The notes under the pieces were generated by a model, which did no database searches, was not told the DNA's origin, and worked only from the letters and a program-made list of their open reading frames with translations. A program made the translations under genes and the position numbers. Below are positions 1 through 12,262 of a stretch of 64,000 nt of DNA, one piece after another (positions within the stretch are counted from its first letter, which is position 1; each line of letters starts with the position of its first letter). The stretch spans positions 1,612,001-1,676,000 of the forward strand of contig NC_018393.1 in assembly GCF_000208865.1 (NCBI RefSeq), written 5' to 3'. This DNA is from Neospora caninum Liverpool. Lineage: Eukaryota > Apicomplexa > Conoidasida > Eucoccidiorida > Sarcocystidae.

Positions 1-282
1 ACAGACAGCGTAGCGGCATCCGGCTCTCTTTCTTGGTGAGGCTGAGGGTTCTAAACGGCTGCCTGCGTCGCTACCTCGAAAACGTGGAAAACGCGCTCCC
101 TGTCCACGCCCATCACGAAACACCCGCTGCCCGGACGCTCCCTTCGACACACACACACACATCCTTCATCGCTGCGGCAAACGTGGTGAAGGAGCGGTGG
201 TATGTGCTCCGGTAAGGGGTGCCCAGACGCAGGTGCGACGCCATTTGGTGTGCAGCAGAGAGGGACGTGTGACGCGAACGGC

Positions 283-295
283 GGGGGGGGGGGGG
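283..295. repeat. Poly-G tract (13 G)
   Basis: Thirteen G in a row on the plus strand, downstream (3' side) of the COQ8 stop codon. The first 680 bases of the window hold no gene I can support; most probably they are COQ8 3' UTR plus spacer. Confidence 0.85.
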
Positions 296-681
296 TGTGG
301 TCCCGCGGGCACGAGCTTTGTCGGTAAAACAAGGTTTAAAACTTCGTGACGCGACTGTGCATAGAGGGAGGAAGTGCGAGAGAGTGCAGAGAAGCGAAAG
401 GAACAGATCGAAGGGAAGCGAAAAGCAGAAGAAAGACGGAAAGAGACGCAGGGAAGGAGAGAAGGCCAGAACGGAGCAGCCGGTCCCTGCGCGGCAGAGG
501 CAGCTCGAGGCGACGACTGACCACACGCGCGGGAAACAGCAAGGGCGGGCTCGAGGACAGATGCAGAGACAGGGAGATCGTGGTGCCACGGGGAGACAGA
601 GAGACGCGAAGGGAATCGGCACGGGCGAGCAGGACGAGAACCTGAGGAGGCATGGAACGGCGAAGGGAAGCCGGAGACAAA

Positions 682-3600
682 TCAGGCCTTCTCGGTGTCG
701 AGAGACGCGGCGGGGCGGAACGGGCCTCCGTCAGGGGCTCTGTAAGCCGTGACCGTCTCCGCGAAAACCTAAGAAAAGTGGAAAATAGAACAGAGGGACA
801 TCTGGGATAGGGAAATCAAAGAAGAGGCGGAACCATACCAGAAAGATCGAGACAGCAAAACCAGATCACCTACAAGCCCGATGACACACACGCCACTCCT
901 ACAAGCATGAAGGCGTCTAACCTCGGATTCACAGCCGACATGTATATATATATATATATATATATACATATATATGTATATGCCTGTGTATGGAAAGACG
1001 TAGCACGACTTTTTCTAAATGAAAATGCATGTGTACGCGGTTACTGCTCCTTTGCGTGGTGGCGTTCGCGAGAGAAGCAGAGCGACAGGGAAGAGCACAA
1101 GACACACTTCCACAAAACAAACGGCGCTGGCTGCACGCCAGAGAAAAGTGAATGCGAACAATGCGGCGGAGCGACGCGGCAAAGGAAATCTAAGCGCATG
1201 CAGTGTTTACCCTCGAAGTATCGACGCGGCCTCGCAGCTTGGCGCAGAGCAGAAAGCAGCCTGCGGAGATTGCCAAGCCACACAGCAGACAGAAGAGACA
1301 GGTTCAAAGGGAGGCGCACGTAGTGAACCTGATTTCGTTCTCTTCTTCCCGCAAAGCGTTTACAAGGACTTGGGAGCGCGCACAGCGCGGGCACAGGCCT
1401 TCGCAGCGGGACCACTCGAAGCCCGTGTCTTGAGTGCCTGGGAAAACGTCGCTCTCTCTGGGTGCCAAAAGCTCCCATGGATCCCAGACCATTATGGCTA
1501 ATGTGTGAGCGGATTGCCTCTGATGCGCACGCTCCCCACAGGTCAGTAGTGCGGGATTCCCTTTCCCGTCTCTCTCTCGCGAATGTTGCGGGTCACTTCG
1601 GCCTCGCCTGTTTCTTGGTCCTCTCCCTATAGCGACGCCCGGTAGAGAACGGTCACACGTGGAGCTGCCTTCGCTGCGTTTTCTCTCCTTTTCAAATGGC
1701 GTCTCGTTCGCTGCCTCGCCTGCGCGCTGCCCCCGCATGTTTACCTCTCCGTGCAGACGCCATCGGTTGCCCAGCCCCTCTATCCGTGGTCAGAACCAAG
1801 TACATACGCAAGACAACCCATGCGCATACAAACATCAAGTCGCGCATACATAAAATATATATATACATATATAGGTCTTTGAAACAGTCACGTGCATGTG
1901 TAGAGGGCAGTTGGCGCCTTTTGGCCTTGCCTGCTATCTTGCGGTGAAGAGAGTAGATTTCTGGGGGAGGCGGCCGTTCTCGGTTCTTCATGACCTTTTG
2001 CATTTCCTTGTGAAGAAGGGAAAAGACCTCGGAGTCTTCGAAAGAATACATGGCACTTTCACCTGCCTAAAGGGACAGCAGCGGAGCGCACGGCGGCTTG
2101 CAGCGCCTTTTTTGAAACCGCAGGAAATCGAGGCCAGGCAGACGCAGCTTCCGCACAAGTGTCAGCCGTTTTCCGCAGACTCAGAAATAGCGGGAAACTC
2201 CACCATTAAAAGAGCCAGAAACCACGCACAACGCCTGCGTCTCCGATCTGGGGAACCAGCTGCATCGCGAACAGATCAGATCCTCTGCGACAGGGTATAC
2301 AGATGTGTACGTCTACATGGATATATACACACATAGCCAAAGATGTATATACATATATGTGTGCAGATACAGGTGGTGGTATAGGCCGTATGAACGTGTG
2401 AGGGTTGTGTATTTGCAGTACAGACGTGGAGATATCAGTTTCGGATTCGTTGTTTCGCGTTCTTTCTTATCGACCTGGAGGGAAAGGCTTCGCGGAAAAG
2501 TACATTCGCCCAACACATCATGCACCGGCACGCGGAAAACCGACAGGCAGCCAGAGACGCGAAGCGAGACACAGCGAGGAGACAGAGAAACCAGGAGCGA
2601 TGAAGCAGGCAGGCCAGGGCTCTCAGATTGAAAACACCTCGCGCATCCTTGTCCTCACGGAACTCATGCCTCCCTTTCTCGCGGTTGACTCTAGCCTCAC
2701 CCGTCCCTCCGTGTCCCGTCGGCATTCAAATCCCCACCGTGCTTGGCTCTGATTCTGCCTGGCCTTCGCATCTGTCCTCTCTTCTCCCCTCCCCTTTCTC
2801 GCCTCTGTCCTCACCTTTGGGGGCCGGAAACAGAGTGCAAAGGCGAGAAACACGTTGCCTTGCGCATGCAGGAATTCCGCGGTCGAGCTGCGGCCGAAGA
2901 AGCCGAGCTCCCCAGCCAGGCGCCTCACGACTTCTGCTCTCTGAACGAGGCCACGCGGCAAGCACTCTACTTACGAAATGGAAGGCAGTATCGAAATCGA
3001 AGCAACAGAATCACCGTTGACTGCTTATCGCCGTCAATGTACATAGCATTACATCCACAGACACGAAAGTGGTGATGTGTCCTCTCTCCGTTTTCCGCCA
3101 CGCAAGCGTACAACGCGCGTGTCCACAGCAGAGCATGTGCAATGTATCTATCCACAAATATATATATATATATATATGAATACATCCGAATATATATATA
3201 TATATATACCTATGCATGCATACTTAGATCTACGTATCTACGTCTAGATGTGTACGGATTTGTGCACATAGGTATACGCGTCCAGAGTCTCTTTCTGCAG
3301 CGCGAGGACCTATGTTGGTAGCAGTTGATGAAGCTTGAGTCTTTCCAACATGATACGAAATTCACCAGTCCTGCGAAGCGGCACCCCTTCGCGTGTTTAG
3401 GCCCTCCAGCTTGGAGTCTGAGGTGGTCAGATATTCTTTCGCTTCCCGCTTCCTCGGCTTACCTCCTCAACCGCCGCATGCAGGAGTTGCAGGTATTTGT
3501 CGATAAACTGAGGGTCGTACGTGCGTCCTGAAGGCGAAAACGGTGCGGAACACAGGGTTTTTCTCGAGTTTTCAGCTGCGATGAGGCAGGGCGCTCGACA

Positions 3601-6600
3601 CACCAACGTTCCCTGGCACTATCCTCCCCATGCGACCCACCTACCGATCCGTCCCTCGCTAACGATATTCTTATTGATCTATACATGTATCCGCTACACA
3701 GAGCGCTACATCTACATATGTATATGTATATCTACCTATATACCTCTTTATGTAGATCTGTATCTATCTGTCTATGCATCCACCTATACATCGATTCACG
3801 GGTTGCTGCATGCCTCTCCACTTCAAGATTCGATGGACGATATGCACAATCCGGACCACGGAGGGGGGGGGGGGGGCGAAAGAGATTTGCGACAGGCACT
3901 AGACGCACGAGAGCGGCAAACGTATATGTGTCCACAGGGTGTGACACGGCAGGGCCGAGCAGGTAGGGAGAGGCGCGAAGGCTGAGGGATGACGGGAGCA
4001 CAAACCGCGCAAGAAGGAGAATTCACGCACCGGCGCCAAAGTCGATGAGCGCGACAGAGTCGGAGTCCGGGAGGTAGAAGAAGTTCGACGGATTCGGGTC
4101 CTGAAAATTGCAGAAACAAAAGCGGTTGAGGAACCCTCAGTCGGTCAGGCACGCCCGCGCCGTTGATCGAAGCGCCGCAGTTTTCCAGGTGCGCCCGAGG
4201 GGTCGGCCTCCAGAGAACGCGGACCAAAAAGTCGGGAAGAGCCCACCAAGTGCACGTGGTAGACTTCTCAGTGGACATCTGGTCCTTCGCTCAGATGTTT
4301 ACGTGCTTGGTGCTGTGTTGAACAAAAAGATGCATCCTCAACAAAGGCTTTGAAGATCCCGAAAGCAGTAGTCCATCTCGTAGATACTCCCCAGAGAACG
4401 CGTAGAAGGAATCCTGTCTCCGAGATTACCACTCCCAGGGCGATGGTACTTTGCTGGGTTTCGAACGGGTCGCCTACTTGCGTGCGCCGCGTCTCGTAAA
4501 GTTTTCTCCGTCTTCTCTGGTGATCGCTGCAGATGTAGACTTACGGTGTTCATGAGGCGGTAGAGGAAGATCTCTGCGAGAACCAGGCGAACAAGCCTCT
4601 CGGAAATGCTGTCTCGCACGTGCTGCGGAAAGAACACGGCAACACACGACGCAGAGGCAGAGGCACTGAACGCTCGCGAGGGACAGCAGCTGAGAGGAGA
4701 CAGGTCTTCGAAGCGATGTGGGTGGAGCGGTGTCCGTAGCCAAGATTGACAGGGCAGATCGGCTTGTATTCGGGCCCACCCGAACGGGAGAAACGCCGCC
4801 CGAGATCCGCCGCTCACCTGGGGCATTTGCTGGCCAACTTGCTCCAGAGAAAGCTGCGCAGAAGCACGAAACACACACAAAGCCTCGTCGCTGCCAGTGC
4901 AGGCCAGGGGAATGGACATGTTTCTCTCGACCAGCGAAAAACGTATCACCAGCACTTCACCTGCCGAGTTGGGACATCCCAAACCATGCTTGCATGCATG
5001 AGTGCGTATCTCCGTGTGACGGAGGAGTCACGCTCACATACAGCCATATATATATATATATATATATATACATACATACATACGCATACGCAAGTAGATT
5101 GAAAAGTATACGTTCCTCTGCTTATCCTTCTGCCTACACTGCATTCATGGATCCTGCGTGGCCACGCGTATAGAGATGCAGAATAATATCTATGTGAACA
5201 GAGAGGCTCCAGTTTATTTGTAGGGCCATAGGTGTCAACAGATCGAGGGAGAGACGGATTCATCTGTATGAGACGCCTGAGCATCTATACAAATCTGCTG
5301 GCCCCTGTGGCCATACACACACATACATTTATGTGTTACGCACACAACTATCTGTCTGTGTTCCCACGTGGGTACGAAAAAAAAATTGACATTTAGTCAA
5401 CCAGCCGTCTTCTTCGTCGTACCCCCCGGATGAACTCTGTCACGAGGATCCTCTTGGTGGAGCAGTCAGGAAAGACCCGAGGGACGTAGAACGCATGCGC
5501 AAAGTCGCGGTGAAGGAGCTCTCTGAGCGCACCAGCAGAACAGCGGCAAAACCGGAAGTCCTGGTTTTTCCTTTTCTGATGTCTCGCAGCACCTCTGCCT
5601 CACTTCGTCTCTCTCACTCTGGTCTTCTGCTCTCACGCGTGCCCTCCCAGGAAATGGCTACATCTCCGGTGCGGCAGCCTCGACCCCTGGAGCCTTCGTT
5701 TCCCAACTCGGCGACGCCCTCCCCCGTGCGCCACTCGCTTTCGCATTTGGCAACTCCCTCGCGTGTCTCTTGTCTCTCGTTTTGCGGGGTACCGGAAGTG
5801 TCTGTAGAAGGCCAACTCGTTGCCGTAGTCGCACTCCGCAAGCAGCTCCGCTCTCATCTCGTCGCAGAGAACGTCGAGGAAGAGCGAGCGAGGAAGCAAA
5901 CGCGTCCACTGCACCAAAGCTTTCAGGTTCCTCAAGTCCGACGCGATTGACGAGGCGACACCTGAGAAAAACCTCCGATGCCGCTATACGCCATTCACCG
6001 AGGCATCTCTCATCCACAACGCTGTGGAGACACAACGAGCTCTCGAGACCTCTGTCCTCCGGGCGTTTTTAGGCTGGCAGCGGCGCACAGTGAATGCCTG
6101 CCTCTGAACACTCCTACCAAGTTGTGAGTAGCAGGCAGATGTGTAAACATTCAAACATAGACATACACATACACAGAAAACCTACACACATCTAATCTAT
6201 ATATATATATATATATATAAATCAATGGATATATAGAGAACGTTGAGTTGGATAGGTGTGTGTTGCTGTTCAGTCATTTGGGTAGCCTTGAATTGGAAAC
6301 TGCGCGTGACGAGGCTGAAGCGAGGCATGGAAACTGCGGGGCCTGAGAGGCGTGTCTTACCTGGAAACTGAACTTTGACAGCCACTTCTTGGCCGTCACG
6401 GAGTGTGGCGCGGTGGACCTAGCGGGAAGACAGACAGGAGAGTCAGTGAACGAACAGCCCTGCAAGCAACCTATTCTCTTCGCAACACAGATGCATGCAA
6501 TTTCCGTTTCAGTAACCCAGATGCCTTCCAGAGCTTGACGCGGCTAACGCGTGGCATGCGACCAGGCGTTTTGAGCACGTTGAAGCAGCAGGTTGACTAC

Positions 6601-9600
6601 TCGCATGCATCCTTCGCAAATCCCCCGTTGGCGCGCCGCTGCATACGGGCGAGCACCTTTTTAGTTCGCTACACGCCCGCTTCCATTCGTGAAACCATCC
6701 ACGCGGCCACCACGCTTGCGTCGCCTAGGATCGAATGCATCGAAGGCGAAGCCACAAAACGACAGAAGCAGTGCACAAATGCACTAGGGAAAGGATCCAG
6801 CTGTGTATGTCCTGACACATATACAGATATACATATACATTTCAAGTAGACAAACGGAGAAGCGAGAGACAGACGATGCAGATCAGGCCATCAACGGCGG
6901 ATGCGAACGGAAGACGCCCCTTGGCGCCGGTTCAAACCTGGCATTTGGCGTTCTCCACTGTCTCGAAAAGAAATCATTATTTGCCTTTCTCCTCACCTGT
7001 CCGATAGACGCCGCAGCGAAGGGACGGAGCGAAAAGGCAGCAAAATGATCTTGCCAATTGGCGCCTAGCTCTTCCCGGAGCGTCTGCGTGAGCGCATGCA
7101 AACGAAAACGTTCTGCGGAGTGCTCGGACCGAAACAGACCGGCGAGACGACCTCGCTGGAAGCGGGGAGCGAGAGCGTTATGAGACGTCGGTGAGACGCA
7201 CAGAGAACAGATCGAGTCCTTCCATCAAAACAAAGACATACTGGGACACATAACGGGAAAGGAGCGACAAGCATCTGCGACAAGGAAGCGAGGGGACACG
7301 AGACAGGAGTGCACTGGAGAGACGCCGTGGAATCCGTTCCCAGCCGCGGAAAGGCCACAAAAGAGGGACACGACCCCCTGCTGGGGGCTCGACGACATGC
7401 GGAAATGCAACAGCTCACCTGGAGCAGTTGTTTCTCAGGCATAATATCTGCGCTGTCCCTGTAGGCGGCATGGACAGGGACAACAGAGACAGATGAAGAC
7501 TGCAGACCCCACATGCACATGCGGCGTGAGCATGCCACTGCATCGCTTGTCGCTCGCCTTCGTCCTCTTGCCTGCCTGCTCTCCCTCGTTTCCGTTTTGA
7601 GCCGAGACCGCACAAGGCGTGGACAAGCATTTGACGCGGGCATACCGAGAAACAAAAAGCGAAACGAGGTTGCCACAAGACCACAAGCAATCCCACACAC
7701 GTGGGCGCTCGAGAGCTGTACACCTCAAATCGGACAGAGAGATTATAGCGGCGAGGATACTGCATGCGACTCCAGCTTTGAGATACAGACTGAGAGGACC
7801 TGGGAGGCAAGGAAGGCCAAGAGGCGCGAACAGGCACCGGCACACGCGACGGCGAGTGCCTCCACAGAACGCGACGGAAACGGAGCGGCTGCTCGACTGC
7901 AAGTGGGTGCATGCGCTGACGGCGAACACAAAAGTGAGACAGAAGCCAGAGGCGGAAACGAATCCTAGCACTGTTTCCTACCTCGTTTTCTTCAGCGCTT
8001 CCGTCAGAACGGGAGGCAGGGAACCCTCAATCATGCTGCGAGCACGCATGCACTGACCGGCAGGAAGGATATCGATTTTCCCGCTTTGTCCCCGCGCTCG
8101 ACAACGACATATGTAGATACTCGCACAGATGTACACAGGTGGTTTTGGCGCAGAGACGTATCTCTACGCATTAATGAAGAAATAAATGTCATAATCTGCT
8201 CCTCGTTGTTCGGGTAAGGGGCCGTAGGTAGCGGCCTCTGGTGCGAAAGTTGAATCGCGTGAGACGTTCGATGAAAAACGCGGTTTCTGGTTATGCCGGA
8301 TCAGATCACGCGACGGCAGATTCGGCAGCTTATCCTGCGACACGTTTCCGGTCCAACGGCATGAGTCGCCGACAAGTCCCTCACCGCGAAGACAAGACGC
8401 TCAAGCAAAAGGTTCAAACGTGCAGCCACACTGGGCACCACGTGGCCAAGAGAGTCACAGAGAACAAACCATAGCCCTTAGCCAGCACTCCGGTTCGCAG
8501 CAAAAGGATGATCGACACCAGCTTCACAATGTAGAACCTGGACAGGTTTCCTTCATCTGGTCAGTCTAGAATGTACATGTTTCAATCGGAAACGTGCAGC
8601 CTAGATACGCAGACTCGGCCACCTGTTTCGCTCCACTGCAAAACAAATCGGTCCCTCCGCCCGTCCCTTCCGCCGACAGGCCGAGTCTCCCCAGACGGCC
8701 TGGCTCCTCCGCTTTTGGCAACTGGGTGTCGAAAGAAAGCCTCCCGGATTACCTTACCTGACCATCTGCATGAGTTTCAGAGCCGCACCTCGCATGCGGC
8801 ACATTCGGTCTGAGAGAAGCGTCGCCACCCGCTCATCGTTCAGAATCTGGTCAATGACGCCGACTCCACTGACGCTCACGGGGAGTTGCTCTTGGCTTCC
8901 GTGTCTCGCTGTTTGAGAGGCGGAAGAGGGTCCGCGGCCACGCGTGGTTCCTACCGGGGCTTGGCTCGTCTCCTGGTCAAGACGTGACCGGCCTCGTTGC
9001 CCCGAGCCCCATCTTCCGTCCGGTCTCGCTCCCTGTCCTCCGGAAGAGAAAGGCGCGTGTTGGGGCGACCTACGGACCGCTGCGTCGTGTTCGATTGTCC
9101 GGCACTCGCTGTCTCTGGGGCTGTCTCCCCCCAAGTGTCTTTCGCAGCATCTCTTTTGTTGACCTTCGCTTGCCACCGCCACGGCGACATTTGCGTCGCC
9201 GCAGTCTCCAGCAGAGGTGATAGGCGTCGCCTGTGTAGGGCTCACAGTCTGTGAGGCGTCGCCGGCCGCTCGCCCTTCGCTCGCTTTTCGAGAAAACCAA
9301 AGCCGAAGCCGCTGGAAAAAGGTCCGCACCGCCGGAACAGAGGCGACAGACACCAGTTGAAGAAGGACAGAGGAAAAAGCTAAAAACCGCCACACGGGAG
9401 TCGAGGGGAGCGAGCGCTCGCGGAGGACAGTCTCCCTTTTCTCTTGCGCCTGAGCAGTTGTGGGCCGCCCGAGTGAAGACGAAGCACCTGGCGCACGAGA
9501 ATCAGGCCTCGCAGAAGCAAGAGCAGAAACGGAGGAGAGCGAAGGCGACGGAGAAGGCGCCGACAGTGGAGAGTGGCAGGGAGGACAGCCAGGGGACGAG

Positions 9601-12262
9601 CGAGACGAAGACGATTCCAGACAGGTCACAGCCGACGCACCAGGGGAAGACGGAGACATGAGGTCCGACTCCTCACATGTATCCAAACGTGCTTGCTTCC
9701 AAGAAAGGAGCTGTCCCTCGAGCTCCTGAATGCGGCGCATTTGCGTGTTTATCAAGCGCTCGTGCTGTTCGAGCCGCTTGGATAGAACCTCCAGAATGCG
9801 ATCGTGTCCTTCGAATGCTGGCGATTGGCCTTCGCCGAAAAGGAGTGACGCCTGTTGCTTTGTTTCTCTATACGCCGGGGCCTCTCCTGAAGAGATCAAA
9901 GGCCTCGGCGGATCCACGCCGCCTGCTGGTTTGTTGCCTCCCACATCTTCGGCCGATGCCTCGCCGCCACGAACAGCGGCGGTGAGGGGCCTCGCCTTGG
10001 GCGCCACGGGCGCGATTGGTCCGGAGCCGGCCGCGCGCGGGCTCGGGAACGGGGACGCAGGCAGAGACGGCGGAACGTACAGGGACGCCTGGAAGGCGGA
10101 GGAGCTACTCGTCGCTGGCCGATACGCGTTCTGGGCAGATAATGCATTACGTAAGCTTTCCATTACGTATGTGCTGGCGCCACCAAACGACCGGACCACG
10201 CCTCCGGTCGCGTTCCACACTTCAAGACGCCTTCAGAGAAACATTCGATGTGAGGGTAGTGTGAAAAGGGTCTGTGGAAACACGCGTGCGCACTAAGAAT
10301 GACCTGGAACACATAGATGCACGCACACTGACCCTCACACACCAACTCCGCACACAAGCTCGTCGCCACTTGAGATGAAACGGCATACAAATATGGGCAT
10401 ATACAAATCGACCGGGACACAGATGCGACAGCTAGGGGCATCCAGACCATGTGTACACCCGATTGCAGTCCTAAGCACGTTCTGTTGACTGCTGGTAAGA
10501 CGCGCCAGCAGATGCCTATGCCAGTGTGTCTAGGCGCTAATACGGTCGTTGTCGCTTCTTGTCTAACCTCTTCCTGTTCTTGTCGTTTTCGCCGGGCTTT
10601 GTACAGCTCAGGGTGGAACGCGTGCCACTCTAGGGGTTTCAGCACCAGCGCCGTGACAGTGTCTTGTAACGCGCGCCTCAGAGGTTCGCTCTCCGACTCG
10701 AGCGCACTCCACAGGCGGCCAGCCACCAGCTCGAGGAGTGCGAGACGAAAATCTTTTTCGCCCCGTTTTCTGTAACTTCTTTGGCCCCGCGCGAAAGCGC
10801 CTCTCCTCTCTCCTTCCTCTCGTTCCTTTTTCCGCTTCGTTTCCTCCTTCGTGTCTTGTGCTGGAGAGAATGAGGAAGGAAGATGCATTTTCCCTGCTTC
10901 CGCACTAAGACGTAGAAGAGAGGCAACGACGCTCCCTGGAACCGCGTCTGGCAACGACATACACAGGTGCATTGCTTTTTGTGGCAGTTCGTTAGTTGCT
11001 GCTAAAGAAAAGAGAATGCCGGCAGCGTGGGAAGCTGCAGCCAACGGTTGACGCAAACTTTCAGGCGTCACACTGGACAGCAAGGGAAGGCTGGCAGAGG
11101 GGCCAAGGGCAGGAGACAAAAAGGAGAGAGAAGGAAGAGAGAGGGGGCGAGAGGCCGCTAAAGGAAAGTGCGACGAGGGAGATGCGCCTGGACGGGGAGT
11201 GGGAGAAGCCGAAGGCGAGGGAGGTGGAGGGAAACTGTCGTTAGAAGCACTCGACGAGGCAGAAGGCGAAGCCGGCGAAAAGGGAACCCGAGAAGAGGAG
11301 CGAAGTGGCGGGGAAAACGCCACCGCATAATCACCCAAACTGGTGTCTCGGTTTGTTTGTCCAGCAGATGTTGACGACGCAGTCCAGCGTATGCGTGCGT
11401 CCAGTAAGTCTGCTTTTGCCGGCCGCCCGAACGTGTGCGCCGTGGCTGGGATCTCACGAGAACCTTCTTTCACAGCCTCAGCCTCTTTGCTTCGCTGTGC
11501 AGCCTCGAAGTCAGCGCCGCCCAGCGTACCTGCCCGAGCGGATGCCTGTGACTCTGTGCCTGAGGTAGCAGAGTGAGAGGACGCATCGGACGAAAGTGTC
11601 GAGGCGACAGCACTCGAGCCGACAAGGCCATCAGCCGGTTGGGAGGAAACTGCACGGACTGTTCCACCCCTTTTAGGCGAAAGACATTTTGCGGTGCTCC
11701 TGGCGTGGCTGATCCCGTCCATCAAGGAGGCGGGCGACAGATGTCCGCAGGTGCTTGAAGAGCTAGCGTCGAGGTGAAGGTCACCGGCGTGCCTTTTGTC
11801 TGCCGCTCTTGTAAGATCCTTTCTGGCAAGCCTTGCCGTATGTTTACTCCTTGCCACAGACTTGCCGATGAGTTCTGCTGGCATGTGTCGCATGACACAG
11901 AAAGGCGCTTCATGGCCAAACACGCGAGGCCTCCTTAGCTGGGGCTGCGTACGGGGTGCGGCGTGACTGCGTCGAGCAAGCGCCCGCCGTAGTGCAGTAT
12001 ATTCGCATTCTCGGCTTCGGATGGATGCTTCTGAAGGTGTGCATGAAGGAGGCGAGCTCGACTGGCGAACAGCACACCGACGCCCCTCGCGGGTCCAGGG
12101 GGACGTACACCCCAGAGAGCAGACCCGAGCGGGGTTGCCGGCTTCCGCTCGGAACGGCCAACAGCGCGCAGACGGAGAAGACAATTTCCGAGGTAAGCGG
12201 ATGGGAAAGCGTAAAGAGGAAGATGCCAGTCTTCCATACAGGGCCTTTCCGGAAACATCCAT
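682..12262 (-). CDS. COQ8: COQ8/ABC1 (UbiB-family) atypical kinase, 16 exons, about 1407 aa
   Basis: Homologue of COQ8/ADCK3, the mitochondrial atypical kinase/ATPase that supports the coenzyme Q synthesis complex. Exons: 12262-10568, 10130-8758, 8035-7982, 7458-7419, 7083-6997, 6418-6361, 5961-5793, 5522-5423, 4853-4818, 4622-4545, 4100-4031, 3527-3463, 2940-2815, 2066-1931, 1260-1211, 768-682. All phases agree and the total is 1408 codons. Family signatures in order: PSTPVWRF, then MRGAALKLMQ (KxGQ position, Gly replaced by Met, about residue 1017), A-rich loop PFAAASIGQVH (about 1075), VAVK lysine (about 1098), AECDY, NPSNFFY and IDFGAG (about 1250), PPPPEIYSLHRK, and GCFLLCAKL. The first about 1000 residues are low complexity, and residues 1-40 are Arg/Ser/Leu-rich as in a mitochondrial presequence. 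The junction of exons 1 and 2 is the least certain. Start ATG has A at -3 and G at +4. The exon 14 donor is GC. (TA)n repeats lie in several introns. Confidence 0.9.
943..965. repeat. (TA)n microsatellite in the last COQ8 intron
   Basis: About 11 uninterrupted TA units, lying between the last two coding exons of the COQ8 gene. Confidence 0.9.
1930..1931 (-). other. GC-AG splice donor in the COQ8 gene
   Basis: On the minus strand the exon ends ATAGCAG and the intron begins gcaagg. The partner acceptor is ccgcag at 1266-1261. Joining them gives SLHRKIAG followed by CFLLCAKL, which matches the conserved COQ8 stretch around this point. No GT donor nearby keeps the frame. GC-AG introns are a known minor class of spliceosomal intron. 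Confidence 0.8.
3159..3208. repeat. Double (TA)n microsatellite, COQ8 intron
   Basis: Two TA runs, 3159-3177 and 3190-3208, separated by a short non-repeat spacer, between exons 12 and 13 of the COQ8 gene. Confidence 0.9.
3863..3876. repeat. Poly-G tract (14 G)
   Basis: A run of 14 G on the plus strand (C on the transcribed sense strand), in the COQ8 intron between the DFG exon and the following exon. Similar tracts occur at 283-295 (13 G) and 63271-63280 (10 G). Confidence 0.9.
5046..5070. repeat. (TA)n microsatellite, COQ8 intron
   Basis: About 12 TA units followed by three CATA units, between exons 8 and 9 of the COQ8 gene (intron 5422-4854). Confidence 0.9.
6198..6219. repeat. (TA)n microsatellite, COQ8 intron
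   Basis: About 11 AT units between the VAVK exon and the next exon of the COQ8 gene. Confidence 0.9.

Noticed and set aside
7415..7971. Cys/Ser-rich minus-strand ORFs (165 and 178 codons)
   Set aside because: They overlap COQ8 introns, and only the small exons 7982-8035 and 7419-7458 match the family.
10440..10567. Open continuation of the first COQ8 exon beyond 10568
   Set aside because: The frame stays open to 10163, but joining from the donor at 10568 to the acceptor at 10131 keeps the phase needed for the conserved kinase exons. The open continuation is in the wrong frame for them.
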